Positions 16,443 to 25,276 of a stretch of 41,369 nt of DNA are shown piece by piece (the stretch's first letter is position 1; each line of letters begins with the position of its first letter). The position numbers and the translations under genes were made by a program. This DNA comes from DAINBT01 sp036732785 (GTDB lineage: Bacteria > Planctomycetota > Phycisphaerae > Sedimentisphaerales > SM23-30). The notes under the pieces were generated by a model that saw only the letters and a list, made by a program, of their open reading frames with translations, was not told the origin of the DNA and ran no database searches. The DNA lies in the NCBI GenBank assembly GCA_964537505.1, contig CAZICK010000030.1:1-41369 (forward strand). The letters run 5' to 3'.

Positions 16443-17078
16443 TCAGGAGAATTGAACGCCGGGGCTTTTTACCAGTTCGCTAAGATTGTCAAGACACAGT
16501 TGTGACCATGTTTCCATTTTGTTTCTGATTTGGTTTAGCTGAGGTATTTTCATAAAATCCAGCTTGCAAATCATTTGTTCGCGTTTTGTCACCAGTGGTG
16601 CTTCAAGTTGCCATAAATGGATAACGCCAAGATGTACGCGTCCCACCTCATTTGAATCGTCATTCAGCAGGCCGACGATTCTTTCGTTGTATTCGCATTG
16701 GATGTCGATTTCTTCGGCTACTTCCCTGGCGACGGCATTGTGGTATATGTCACTGAAGTCGTCGCAAAAAAGAGGGGTGTCATCGACTGGATTGATATGT
16801 CCGCCGATACCTATGGAGATTTTTTCCACGAGTCGCTGTTCGCCGGCCCTTTTGCCCCTTTGGTAGCACAGGTAGGAATCCTCGTATGCCATGATGACAT
16901 AGGGTATCAATTGCTTGAGTTGTGGATTTTTTTCGGCGGCCGCTCGGGGAACGAACTCCAACTCTTCTTTACACAATAGTTTTTCCAGATAATGATTAAC
17001 CTGGAAATTGACGCCCTGGAAGGCGCCAAGTTTGTCAAATACGCTGCGTTTGACGACAAGAATCTGTTCATCAGGCAT
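16443..17078 (-). CDS. NUDIX-domain hydrolase
   Basis: The 211-residue product contains a NUDIX box with a stretched first half. GGH at 92-94 is followed by an insertion and then AREVAEEIDI (117-126), which gives the REVAEE metal-binding helix. Enzymes with this fold hydrolyse nucleoside diphosphates linked to another group; the substrate cannot be told from sequence. The insertion between the GG strand and the helix is longer than the canonical spacing and may mark a subfamily. It converges with the HD-GYP gene and diverges from the radical SAM gene. GAGGAG lies 12 bases before the ATG. Confidence 0.85.
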   Translation of the reverse strand: MPDEQILVVKRSVFDKLGAFQGVNFQVNHYLEKLLCKEELEFVPRAAAEKNPQLKQLIPYVIMAYEDSYLCYQRGKRAGEQRLVEKISIGIGGHINPVDDTPLFCDDFSDIYHNAVAREVAEEIDIQCEYNERIVGLLNDDSNEVGRVHLGVIHLWQLEAPLVTKREQMICKLDFMKIPQLNQIRNKMETWSQLCLDNLSELVKSPGVQFS

Positions 17079-17116
17079 TTATAAATATCTCCTCATAAGT
17101 TTTTATTCACAGTAGT

Positions 17117-17144
17117 ATTGTATTTACAATGCTATGAAAGTCAA
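17117..17144 (-). promoter_or_regulatory. Promoter of the NUDIX gene with palindrome over the -10 element
   Basis: On the minus strand TTGACT (17139-17144) and TACAAT (17117-17122) are separated by 16 bases, both 5/6 matches. The -10 lies inside the perfect palindrome ATTGTATTTACAAT (17117-17130), a likely operator position. The predicted start near 17110 gives a leader of about 32 bases. Confidence 0.55.
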
Positions 17145-17147
17145 TAC

Positions 17148-17176
17148 TTGACAAGGCTATTTTTTGAAGGTAAAAC
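17148..17176 (+). promoter_or_regulatory. Promoter of the B12/radical SAM gene
   Basis: A perfect TTGACA (17148-17153), a 17-base spacer and TAAAAC (17171-17176, 4/6) predict transcription from about 17183. This supports GTG 17203 rather than the upstream TTG 17164 as start codon. It lies just beside the divergent NUDIX promoter. Confidence 0.45.
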
Positions 17177-17202
17177 CATTGATATTTGAAGGGCGATGTG
17201 CC

Positions 17203-18648
17203 GTGCTTACTCTAATCAATACCAATAGAATGCAACCGCCGATAGCGCCGCTGGGACTGGACTACATAGCCGGTAGTGTTGAATCAGCCGGGACTAAGGT
17301 AGATGTTGTCGATTTGTGCTGGGCCGAGGAGCCTGAAGTAACTTTGAAGCAGTATTTTTCGAGTCATCAGCCGCAACTGGTGGGTATTTCTTTTCGTAAT
17401 TCGGATGATTGTTTCTGGCCGAGCGCTCAGTGGTTTGTCGAGCAGTTGGCCCAAACTGTTCGTACGATACGTGGATTAACAGATTCAGCTATTGTGCTGG
17501 GCGGGGTGGGATTTTCTCTGGCCGGTGGGCGACTGGTTGAATATACCGGGGCTGATTTCGGCGTTCACGGTGATGGTGAACAGGCGACAATAGCATTGCT
17601 GGAACAACTGGATGGTGGGCGGTGTTTTGGACGTGTGCCAGGTTTGATTTGGCTCCGTGACGGTCAGCTTCACTGCAATCGGCCGGCGTGGAGTGAGCCG
17701 CTGTCGGTTGCGACGGGGCGCAGCCATATCGATAATGCGAGCTATTTCAAGTTTGGCGGTCAGATCGGGGTGGAGACCAAACGCGGCTGTAATCGTTGCT
17801 GCATATATTGTGCTGATCCGGTGGCTAAAGGTACGGTTATACGCCAACGTTGTCCCGCGGAGGTTGCCGATGAGATTGAGGGGTTGGAGAGGCAGGGTGT
17901 GGATGTTCTGCATATTTGTGACGGTGAGTTCAATCTTCCGCGTGATCATGCCCTTGCCGTTTGCCGTGAGCTTGTCCGGCGATCATTAGGGAATCGTGTG
18001 CGGTGGTATGCGTATTTGGCGGTTTTGCCGTTCGATGCGGAATTGGCCGATCTTATGCGTCGGGCCGGTTGTGTGGGGATTAACTTCACAGGTGATTCCG
18101 GCTGCCCGTCTATGTTGAAAACTTATGGTCATCAACATACGCCTGCGGACCTGGCTGCGGCTGTCAGGCTTTGTCGCGAAAACAACATTGCGGTTATGGT
18201 CGATCTTCTGCTGGGTGGGCCGGGGGAAACGGTGGAAACGCTTACGGAGACGATCGAGTTTATGAAGCAGATTAACCCTGACTGTGTCGGTACGGCGTTG
18301 GGGATTCGAATTTATGATAATACTCCGATTGCGGAAATGCTAAAGGCTCAGAAATATATGGAATCCGGTATTTGCCGAAAATACGACGGGCCGATCGATT
18401 TTTTCAAGCCGACGTTTTATATTTCACCCGCTCTGGGAACCCGGCCGGGGCGGGTTGTACGCGATCTCATTGGGGGTGATAAGCGTTTTTTTGAACCAGA
18501 GGACGAAACCACCACCGGTACCGATCACAACTATAACGATAACAAAGTTCTGATCGACGCCATTGCCGCCGGTGACCGTGGGGCTTACTGGCATATTATG
18601 CGTCGGTTGCGCAATACAAACGACAGGGCCGCCGATGGCGACAGGTAA
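17203..18648 (+). CDS. B12-binding domain / radical SAM enzyme
   Basis: The 481-residue product (from GTG 17203) has an N-terminal cobalamin-binding-type Rossmann domain (about residues 1-130). A radical SAM core follows, with the cluster motif CNRCCIYC (Cys196, Cys200, Cys203) and a glycine-rich GGPGETVET for SAM binding. A C-terminal extension completes it. Such class B enzymes often methylate unreactive carbons or rearrange lipids and antibiotics; no substrate can be named here. The canonical DxHxxG of B12-dependent mutases is absent, as usual for this class. GTG 17203 is preferred because GAAGGG lies nine bases before it and the promoter places the transcript start after TTG 17164. It converges with the broken symporter gene. 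Confidence 0.9.
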   Translation: MLTLINTNRMQPPIAPLGLDYIAGSVESAGTKVDVVDLCWAEEPEVTLKQYFSSHQPQLVGISFRNSDDCFWPSAQWFVEQLAQTVRTIRGLTDSAIVLGGVGFSLAGGRLVEYTGADFGVHGDGEQATIALLEQLDGGRCFGRVPGLIWLRDGQLHCNRPAWSEPLSVATGRSHIDNASYFKFGGQIGVETKRGCNRCCIYCADPVAKGTVIRQRCPAEVADEIEGLERQGVDVLHICDGEFNLPRDHALAVCRELVRRSLGNRVRWYAYLAVLPFDAELADLMRRAGCVGINFTGDSGCPSMLKTYGHQHTPADLAAAVRLCRENNIAVMVDLLLGGPGETVETLTETIEFMKQINPDCVGTALGIRIYDNTPIAEMLKAQKYMESGICRKYDGPIDFFKPTFYISPALGTRPGRVVRDLIGGDKRFFEPEDETTTGTDHNYNDNKVLIDAIAAGDRGAYWHIMRRLRNTNDRAADGDR

Positions 18649-18690
18649 GCCTGAGGAAAATGAGGGATATACCCATTGAGTATAGTCCGG

Positions 18691-20000
18691 CTAGAATTCC
18701 GGTTCGACGACGAATTTTTCGAGTTTGTTTATGACAATTGCCCCCGACCGAGTCGCCCAGTACGTTTGTTGAGGTTCGGAACATATCAAGAAAGGCATCA
18801 ACAGCGAAAATAAGCGGAATATATTCGATAGACAGGCCCACAGCGTTTGCGACCAGGACCATAGTGATCAGCCCGGCGTCCGGTACCGCGGCGGCTCCGA
18901 TGGAGGCGAGAACGGCGGTAAGGAAAATTACAATGGTGATGACGGGACTGAGTGTGATTTCGGCGCCGGGCATTCCGCCGAATAGCTGTATGAGAAAAAT
19001 AACGGCAACTCCTTCATATAGAGCTGTTCCGTCCATATTCATTGTGGCCCCCAGCGGCAGGACGAATTCGGCGGCTTTGGGCGAGACGTTCAGTTTGTTC
19101 TGAACACAATTGAGCGTGACTGGCAGGGTGGCGGCGCTGGAGCGGGTAGCAAAGGCGACCATCCAGGCTTCGCGAATACCTGCGAGAAAACGATGGGGCG
19201 GGACTTTGCCGACGAAATAACAGATGCCCAGCAGAACAACGATGTGTGCCGCAATTCCAATTAGAACGGTTATAACATACCACATAAGGGTTACGAAAAT
19301 ACCGGGGCCGAAACCGCCTACCAGCGAAGCGACCAGACAGAATATGAAGAAAGGTGAACCGGCCATGATCCACCCGGTGATCTTCATAATGGCTGCGTTG
19401 AGACCGTAAATGACCGGTACGACTCGTCTGCTGGCCGGGCCGACAACAATAAGGGCGACACCCAGGAGAATGGCAAAAAAGATTATGCCCAAAGACTGAG
19501 ATTCGGTAAGAGCTTTGAAAGGATTTACAATAATTCCCTCCATGTTCTTTTTAATGATGGCGAATGATGTTTGGTCTTGAGCTTCTTTGATTGCTTCTTC
19601 TTGTGAGCTGTATTCGGTCTGGAGTTGTGCTTTTTGTTCCTGCCAGTTTCGGCGGATTTCATCGCGGTTATCGCAATAGCCGGGTCTGATAGTCAGCACG
19701 AAGAACAGGCCCAGTGCCACGGCGATTGAGGTGGTGATGAGATAGAAAAAGGGTTTTCCAGCCAACCCGCCACAGCTCGCCCGTGTGGGCCAGGCTTGTG
19801 ATGGCCGATAGTATCGAAAAGAAAATAAGAGGGGCGACTATCATCTTGAGAAAGCCGATAAAAATAGTTTTGCCGAAAAGGTCCAGGGCGGCGAAAATAT
19901 TATCTCGAACGTCAGAGTCGCCGGCGTTGCTTAAGAATATGCCGAAAGCCGCCCCGGCGATGATGCCTACGAAAATAAACAAGTGTGTTTTGGATTTCAT
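18691..20000 (-). pseudogene. Dicarboxylate/amino acid:cation symporter (DAACS) gene with two frameshifts
   Basis: The first part, from ATG 20000, encodes a signal-like helix and FIGFLKMIVAPLIFFSIL, then loses frame at a run of five A (19746-19750 on the plus strand). Removing one base restores GWKTLFYLITTSIAVALGLF. The middle part holds the family landmarks SSAATLPVTLNCV and NMDGTALYEGVAVIFLIQ. A second slip occurs at a run of five C (18741-18745); removing one base gives GDSVGAIVINKLEKFVVEPE and a stop at 18691-18693. The restored protein would be about 435 residues, the usual size for GltP/DctA-type symporters, which import C4-dicarboxylates or glutamate with Na+ or H+. Both changes are single-base insertions in homopolymers, so they are either true decay or assembly errors. 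ATG 20000 lies 26 bases after the mutS stop and has GGGAG upstream. Confidence 0.85.
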
Positions 20001-20026
20001 CGATCTTCTCCCTGACTGCGATTTCT

Positions 20027-22693
20027 CTAACGATTTTCCAGTTCCGTTTTGATTTCCTCGATGAGATTGATGGCCTGGATGGGGGTCAGGTTGTTAATAT
20101 CAATGTCGCGGAGTTTGTCCAAAATGGGGTCCGCGGGCAGATTGTTGAACAGGGGTAACTGGTTGTCCGAGGCGCCTTCGAGGCGACCGCCCAGTTCCGG
20201 CACGTGTGCCTCGCGTGAAAAATTATTCTGCAGCTCCTCAAGTATTTCCTGGCTGCGAGAAAGGACATTTTTGGGTACGCCGGCCAATCTGGCGACGTGA
20301 ATACCATAACTCTTGTCGGTACGACCGTCAACAATCTTGTGCAGAAAAACGACATCGTCCTTCCATTCGCGCACGGCGACATTGCGGTTGTTGACGTTTT
20401 CCAGCAGATCGCCGAGTTCGGTTATTTCGTGATAGTGGGTGGCGAAAAGCGTTCGGCATTTGATATTGGTGGCAATGTGCTCGGTGATCGCCCAGGCCAG
20501 GGCTAATCCGTCGTAGGTACTGGTTCCCCGGCCGATCTCGTCGAGGATGACCAGCGAACGGTCGGTGGCGTTATTGAGAATGTTGGCGGTTTCGAGCATC
20601 TCGACCATAAAGGTTGATTGGCCGCGGGTCAGCTCGTCGCTGGCGCCGATGCGGGTGAAGATACGGTCAACCAGGCCGATATCTGCGCTTTGGGCGGGAA
20701 TGAAACTTCCCATCTGGGCCATGATCGTCAGCAGAGCCGCCTGTCGAATGTAAGTACTTTTGCCGGACATATTGGGACCTGTTATGATCGTGGTTTTTCC
20801 TTTGTTATCGAAGGTAATGTCGTTAGGCACAAACTGACTGCCCAGACTGATATCCAGAACCGGATGACGGCCTTCGATTATTTTCATGTCTTTATCGAGG
20901 TGCATTTGCGGTCTGCAGTAGTTGTTATGGCGGGCAAGATGGGCCAGGCCGGTGAGGATGTCGATCTTGGCGACGGCATCGGCGACCTGCTGGAGATGCA
21001 GAGTCTGAGCAGCGATTTGGTTGCGGATGTCCTGAAAGAGTTTTTCTTCCATCTCTTTGCAGCGCCCCTCGGCAGTGAGGGCCTCGGTTTCGTAACGTTT
21101 CAGTTCGTCGGTGATATATCGTTCGGCATTCTTGATGGTTTGCTTACGGACAAAATCAGGTGGAACCTGGCCGCGGAACGATTGGGAAATTTCAACGTAA
21201 TAACCGAAGACCCTGTTGTAGCCGACTTTTAGATTGGCAAAGCCGGTTTGTTCGATGAGTTTTTTTTGGTATTGTCCGAGCCAGGTTTGACCCTGATGGC
21301 AAATGGATCGCAGATGATCGACATCTTCATTGAAACCGGTGCGTATTACACCGCCATCGCGGTATGTCAGGCCGGCATTGGGATCGATGGCAGATTCGAT
21401 CAACTCGGCGATGTGTTCGAGAGTATCACACTGTTGGGCAAGCTGGGTGAGCATTTCACAGCTACACTGATCCATGTGGCTTTTAATTGCGGGTAGTCGC
21501 CGGAGTGCTTGGCCCAGGCCCAGCACATCCCGTGGTGAAGCCCGCCCGGTGCTGATCCGGGCGGTGATCCGCTCAATGTCAGCAACATCGCAAAGGTCTT
21601 TGCGCAGGTCGTCGCGTACGCTGTCCATCTGGACCAGCTCAGCGATGGCGTCCTGGCGGCATTGTATGTGGTCGAGATCGTTTAGCGGAAACATCAGCCA
21701 TAAGCGGAGCTTACGGGCGCCCATAGCGGTCCTTGTTTTATCGATGCTGTGCAGTAGAGCACCGGAGGTCTCGTTGCCACGGATAGTACGTTCGATTTCC
21801 AGGCTGCGCAGGGTTGTTTTGTCCATTTGCAAAAAACGATCGCGGGTGACCTTACGAAGTTTGGCAATATGGCTTATGGTGGTTTTTTGCGTTTCGTTGA
21901 GATAGTCGATAACCGCGCCGGCTGCGGCAACGGAGCAGTCAAGCTCGGAAAATCCGAAACCTTCCAGGCCGGACGTGGCGAAGTGTTTTTTGAGAGTCTC
22001 GCCGGCCTGATACGGATCAAATGTCCAGCCTGGACGTGGGGTGAGATTGCAGGAGACAAGTTCGCTGAGTTGTTCGGAAAACTTTTCGGGTAGAGAGCTT
22101 TTGTTATTGCTATCTTCGCTGACAATGCACTCCGCGGGTCGCAGACGCACCAGTTCGTCGAGCACATGGCGGGAATCGAGCAGTTGGGCGAAAAACTGTC
22201 CGGTGGATAGATCGACCCATGCCAGACCGGCTTGTTCCGGACTGGAGCCGGTCGCGGTTTTTTGGCTGGCGATAGTTCGCCCAAAGCACACGGCCGCGAG
22301 GTAGTTACCAACCGCTTCGTCGAGTAGTGCTTCTTCGGTAAGGGTACCGGGAGTGACCAGTCGGACCACATCACGCTTGACAATGCCTTTGGCCTGAGCC
22401 GGGTCCTCGATCTGTTCACAGATGGCGACTTTATACCCTGCCTTTATCATTTTGTTGAGATAGCTGTCGAGGGCATGGTAGGGAATGCCGGCCAGGGGAA
22501 CAGGATTTTCGCTTTTGTTGCGGCTGGTCAGGGCGATGCCGAGAACCTTCGAGCAGACTTTGGCATCCTCATAGAAGGTTTCATAGAAATCTCCCATGCG
22601 AAAAAACAGTATAGCTTCGGGATATTGGCTCTTGAAGTGCCGATACTGCCGCATGGCAGGCGTCAGTTTCTGATTGTTGTCGGTTATGGTCAT
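20027..22693 (-). CDS. mutS: DNA mismatch repair protein MutS
   Basis: The 888-residue product is a full-length MutS1. The mismatch-reading motif GDFYETF has Phe36 and Glu38 (Phe-x-Glu), and connector, lever and clamp domains follow. The ATPase core has Walker A GPNMSGKSTYIRQ (about 640), Walker B LVILDEIGRGTSTYDGLALA (about 716) and the His of FATHYHEITEL. The C-terminus carries a helical region used for dimer/tetramer contact. The protein recognises base mismatches and small loops and recruits MutL; no mutL is in the window. It is downstream of its own promoter-like site, and the broken symporter gene follows after 26 bases. Confidence 0.98.
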   Translation of the reverse strand: MTITDNNQKLTPAMRQYRHFKSQYPEAILFFRMGDFYETFYEDAKVCSKVLGIALTSRNKSENPVPLAGIPYHALDSYLNKMIKAGYKVAICEQIEDPAQAKGIVKRDVVRLVTPGTLTEEALLDEAVGNYLAAVCFGRTIASQKTATGSSPEQAGLAWVDLSTGQFFAQLLDSRHVLDELVRLRPAECIVSEDSNNKSSLPEKFSEQLSELVSCNLTPRPGWTFDPYQAGETLKKHFATSGLEGFGFSELDCSVAAAGAVIDYLNETQKTTISHIAKLRKVTRDRFLQMDKTTLRSLEIERTIRGNETSGALLHSIDKTRTAMGARKLRLWLMFPLNDLDHIQCRQDAIAELVQMDSVRDDLRKDLCDVADIERITARISTGRASPRDVLGLGQALRRLPAIKSHMDQCSCEMLTQLAQQCDTLEHIAELIESAIDPNAGLTYRDGGVIRTGFNEDVDHLRSICHQGQTWLGQYQKKLIEQTGFANLKVGYNRVFGYYVEISQSFRGQVPPDFVRKQTIKNAERYITDELKRYETEALTAEGRCKEMEEKLFQDIRNQIAAQTLHLQQVADAVAKIDILTGLAHLARHNNYCRPQMHLDKDMKIIEGRHPVLDISLGSQFVPNDITFDNKGKTTIITGPNMSGKSTYIRQAALLTIMAQMGSFIPAQSADIGLVDRIFTRIGASDELTRGQSTFMVEMLETANILNNATDRSLVILDEIGRGTSTYDGLALAWAITEHIATNIKCRTLFATHYHEITELGDLLENVNNRNVAVREWKDDVVFLHKIVDGRTDKSYGIHVARLAGVPKNVLSRSQEILEELQNNFSREAHVPELGGRLEGASDNQLPLFNNLPADPILDKLRDIDINNLTPIQAINLIEEIKTELENR

Positions 22694-22754
22694 CTTGTCT
22701 TTTCTTACACGTTGGCATTTGAATGGCTAAGTGGCACTACCAACAGGGCGATGG

Positions 22755-22783
22755 ATTGTAACCAAAACGCATTGTCAATTCAA
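22755..22783 (-). promoter_or_regulatory. Candidate sigma70-type promoter for mutS
   Basis: On the minus strand TTGAAT (22778-22783), a 17-base spacer and TACAAT (22755-22760, 5/6) predict a start near 22748 and a 55-base leader. A TTGACA also occurs in this stretch but only 12 bases before the -10. Confidence 0.45.
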
Positions 22784-22853
22784 TCATAATTTCTTAGCCA
22801 ATGCCTCATAACCCATTGCGGCAAGTGACGGATTGCTTTTATGCCACGTTGCC

Positions 22854-25205
22854 TCATTGCGTCGCTCCGCGAGTAACCTCGATATCTGAAAGACGAGCTT
22901 TCGGAGTTACTTCCAACTCTTTCACTTCGCCGTTTCTGACTTGGCCTTGTATTATAGTTTTATAGGGAGCGTGGAGTTTGAAGTCAGCGTCCCAGTCCCT
23001 CGGCCAGGCAGGCAGCAGATAAATCTTGCGGCCGTCGGTCTGCATTAACATACTCTGGAAAGCTTTCATCAGCACGCTCCCGTGATCCTGGTCGGGTACC
23101 CAGTCATAATTAGGCCCCCAAAAAGCAGGAAAACGAGAGCCTTTGTGTTTATTTTTCGCACGACCAACAAGATAATCGCGGGCCTGGTCGGTCAATCCGA
23201 GATAAGCCATAAAAATATCATCCTGCCGCCAGCCAAAGTTGCCTTTATCCCAGCGATGCTTCAGGGCCTCGATACCCAGTTCGATGTTTGGCTTGCCGAT
23301 AGCGATCTGCCGGAACGGATAGACAGCATAAAGTTCCGGATTTTCAATATTGATCTTCTGGGCAAATTTCTCCGCGGGGGCCAGCATACGCACGCCTTCT
23401 TCTTCTCTTGTAGGAATATCAGGTAGTTTCTTATTAGCGCTCTGCCAATAAGTCCGCTCTTTGTCTGTGATGAGCCTCTCAGGCAGTTCCAGTACCCGGT
23501 GGGTCATCGCACGCAAACCCGCCACCTCCGGCATCGGGTTAGTGCATTCCCACCATGTCTCAACGGCCTGCGAGGGATGCATAACAAGTTTGCCATCGGG
23601 CCCTGTTTGGTAATATTTCTCAAAAAAGAGCATTACTTCTTTCGCCACCGGTAAAATCCTGTCCCGAAGAAATGACTCATCCTCTGTATATTCATAGTAA
23701 TCGAGCATCAAGCACACCAGCTCCGGACCGGACACCCATTCCCACTTATGCCAGCCGCTGGTTTGGAGTTTGTCCTTTCGTTCATCAAAAGGCTCCCAAC
23801 CGTAGGTGTCGCTAAACACCGCACCCCAGAAATACATACATTCCGGAAAATACACACCCTCGTGGCCGAAATAGTGCCGCGTGCGGTATTTCGACAGTTC
23901 AAATATATCCTCGCCGTACATACGAAACAGCGGCCTCATCAAATCGAAATCGCCAGACATACACATGCTGATATAGGGAAGACGAGTATTTTGCCACCAG
24001 TAACCAGGCCCCCACAGACGATAGTCAGCATCGCCCGGACTGCCGGCATTGGGAACGGTGAAGATGGAGCCGTTAAATTTGATCGGATAGACGCCGCGTC
24101 CGGCGCAAGCATCGATAAATCTTTGCAAAGTATAAGCACGGCTCACAATAAAAGCATCATCCTCAACTGCAGCCGACTGCTCGGCCGGCTTTATTGAAGT
24201 CGCTTCTGCCTGACTATTGCTCTTGGCCACGATCCAACTGCGGTTCCAAAAATTCTGCCACCAGCGAAGGTGCTCCTGCCGCCGCTGCTCGAAGGGCACA
24301 TTCTCAACTTCATTGATCTTGGTATTCATCGCTTCCAGCCACTGCGCAGGTGATGACGGATGAACTGTCAAAACGCAAATATCGAAACGCTGCTCTGTAC
24401 CTTTTGTTGTAGTCAATGTCAGATCGTCAACTCGTCTGCCATTTTTCGACTTAATGATCCCACCGAAAGTACGATGCAATAACGGATCGACTATTTTATA
24501 ATCGCTCAGCCCCTGAATCCTCATAGTCAGTTCCGGCCCCACTGATTTTTTGTTATGATGATACCAGCCGATGCGATCCGGTTGATTCTTGAGTATCGTA
24601 TCCGGCTCAACAATTGTCGGCGCGTGCTTTTGGTCCGGTTTACTACGATCCAGGTGAACATCGCTGACTTCAATCGAAGGCAGTTCATAAGGCTCGTTGC
24701 GCCAAAGCTCGATTTGGGCCGTAGCGGTGAACGGCTTATGGCTCTTGGCGGATACATGAATGACCGGATGATTGGCGTCCACCCAGATACGCAGCACCGT
24801 TTTCGACAATCCAGTTATATCGCCCGATTCCTCGGCGATCTCAATGACAATCTCGCCGTTTTCCAGGGCCAGTGTCTGTCGGAATGAATCGCCCTGAACC
24901 AATGGAGTCGGTGTAAAGCTCACACGCACCTTCCCAACTTTCAGCAGTCGGCCATTGTCACCCCAACTATCGGTCTTGCCAATATAAAACGACAGATCCC
25001 CGTTTTCCTCCATCCACACGTTCAAGCCGATGTCACCATTACCGATCGGCATCGAACCCGAACAATCTTTGCTCGGCGAGTTCCATATAACCTGATATTC
25101 CTCCAGGTTCCTTATCACATCTTCTTCTTGTCCCGCCAGTACGGTCTGTAATGAAAACAGAACCAGACTAGACCATAACACGTTTGTAAAAGTCTTTTTC
25201 ATCAT
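22854..25205 (-). CDS. Secreted DUF5703-type glycoside hydrolase-like protein
   Basis: The 783-residue product begins with a signal peptide (about residues 1-25). The N-terminal beta-sandwich region begins WNSPSKDCSGSMPIGNGDIG and continues LNVWMEENGDLSFYIGKTDSW, the look of DUF5703/GH95-like proteins. The remainder, rich in aromatic residues (HLRWWQNFWNRSW, LWGPGYWWQNTRLPY), fits an (alpha/alpha)6 toroid as in GH65/GH95 enzymes. It is probably a periplasmic or extracellular glycosidase. Being next to the rhamnose transporter-mutarotase fusion makes a rhamnose- or fucose-releasing activity plausible, but I cannot identify the catalytic residues. The start ATG 25205 has AAGGA upstream. It is the last gene of the minus-strand sugar locus. 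Confidence 0.8.
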   Translation of the reverse strand: MMKKTFTNVLWSSLVLFSLQTVLAGQEEDVIRNLEEYQVIWNSPSKDCSGSMPIGNGDIGLNVWMEENGDLSFYIGKTDSWGDNGRLLKVGKVRVSFTPTPLVQGDSFRQTLALENGEIVIEIAEESGDITGLSKTVLRIWVDANHPVIHVSAKSHKPFTATAQIELWRNEPYELPSIEVSDVHLDRSKPDQKHAPTIVEPDTILKNQPDRIGWYHHNKKSVGPELTMRIQGLSDYKIVDPLLHRTFGGIIKSKNGRRVDDLTLTTTKGTEQRFDICVLTVHPSSPAQWLEAMNTKINEVENVPFEQRRQEHLRWWQNFWNRSWIVAKSNSQAEATSIKPAEQSAAVEDDAFIVSRAYTLQRFIDACAGRGVYPIKFNGSIFTVPNAGSPGDADYRLWGPGYWWQNTRLPYISMCMSGDFDLMRPLFRMYGEDIFELSKYRTRHYFGHEGVYFPECMYFWGAVFSDTYGWEPFDERKDKLQTSGWHKWEWVSGPELVCLMLDYYEYTEDESFLRDRILPVAKEVMLFFEKYYQTGPDGKLVMHPSQAVETWWECTNPMPEVAGLRAMTHRVLELPERLITDKERTYWQSANKKLPDIPTREEEGVRMLAPAEKFAQKINIENPELYAVYPFRQIAIGKPNIELGIEALKHRWDKGNFGWRQDDIFMAYLGLTDQARDYLVGRAKNKHKGSRFPAFWGPNYDWVPDQDHGSVLMKAFQSMLMQTDGRKIYLLPAWPRDWDADFKLHAPYKTIIQGQVRNGEVKELEVTPKARLSDIEVTRGATQ

Positions 25206-25276
25206 TTTTGTTCCTTTCGCTTCTTGATGTGCGCGAATGCCTCAGTCGAGAGCTGGTATTTTTCTCAACTGTTGAC

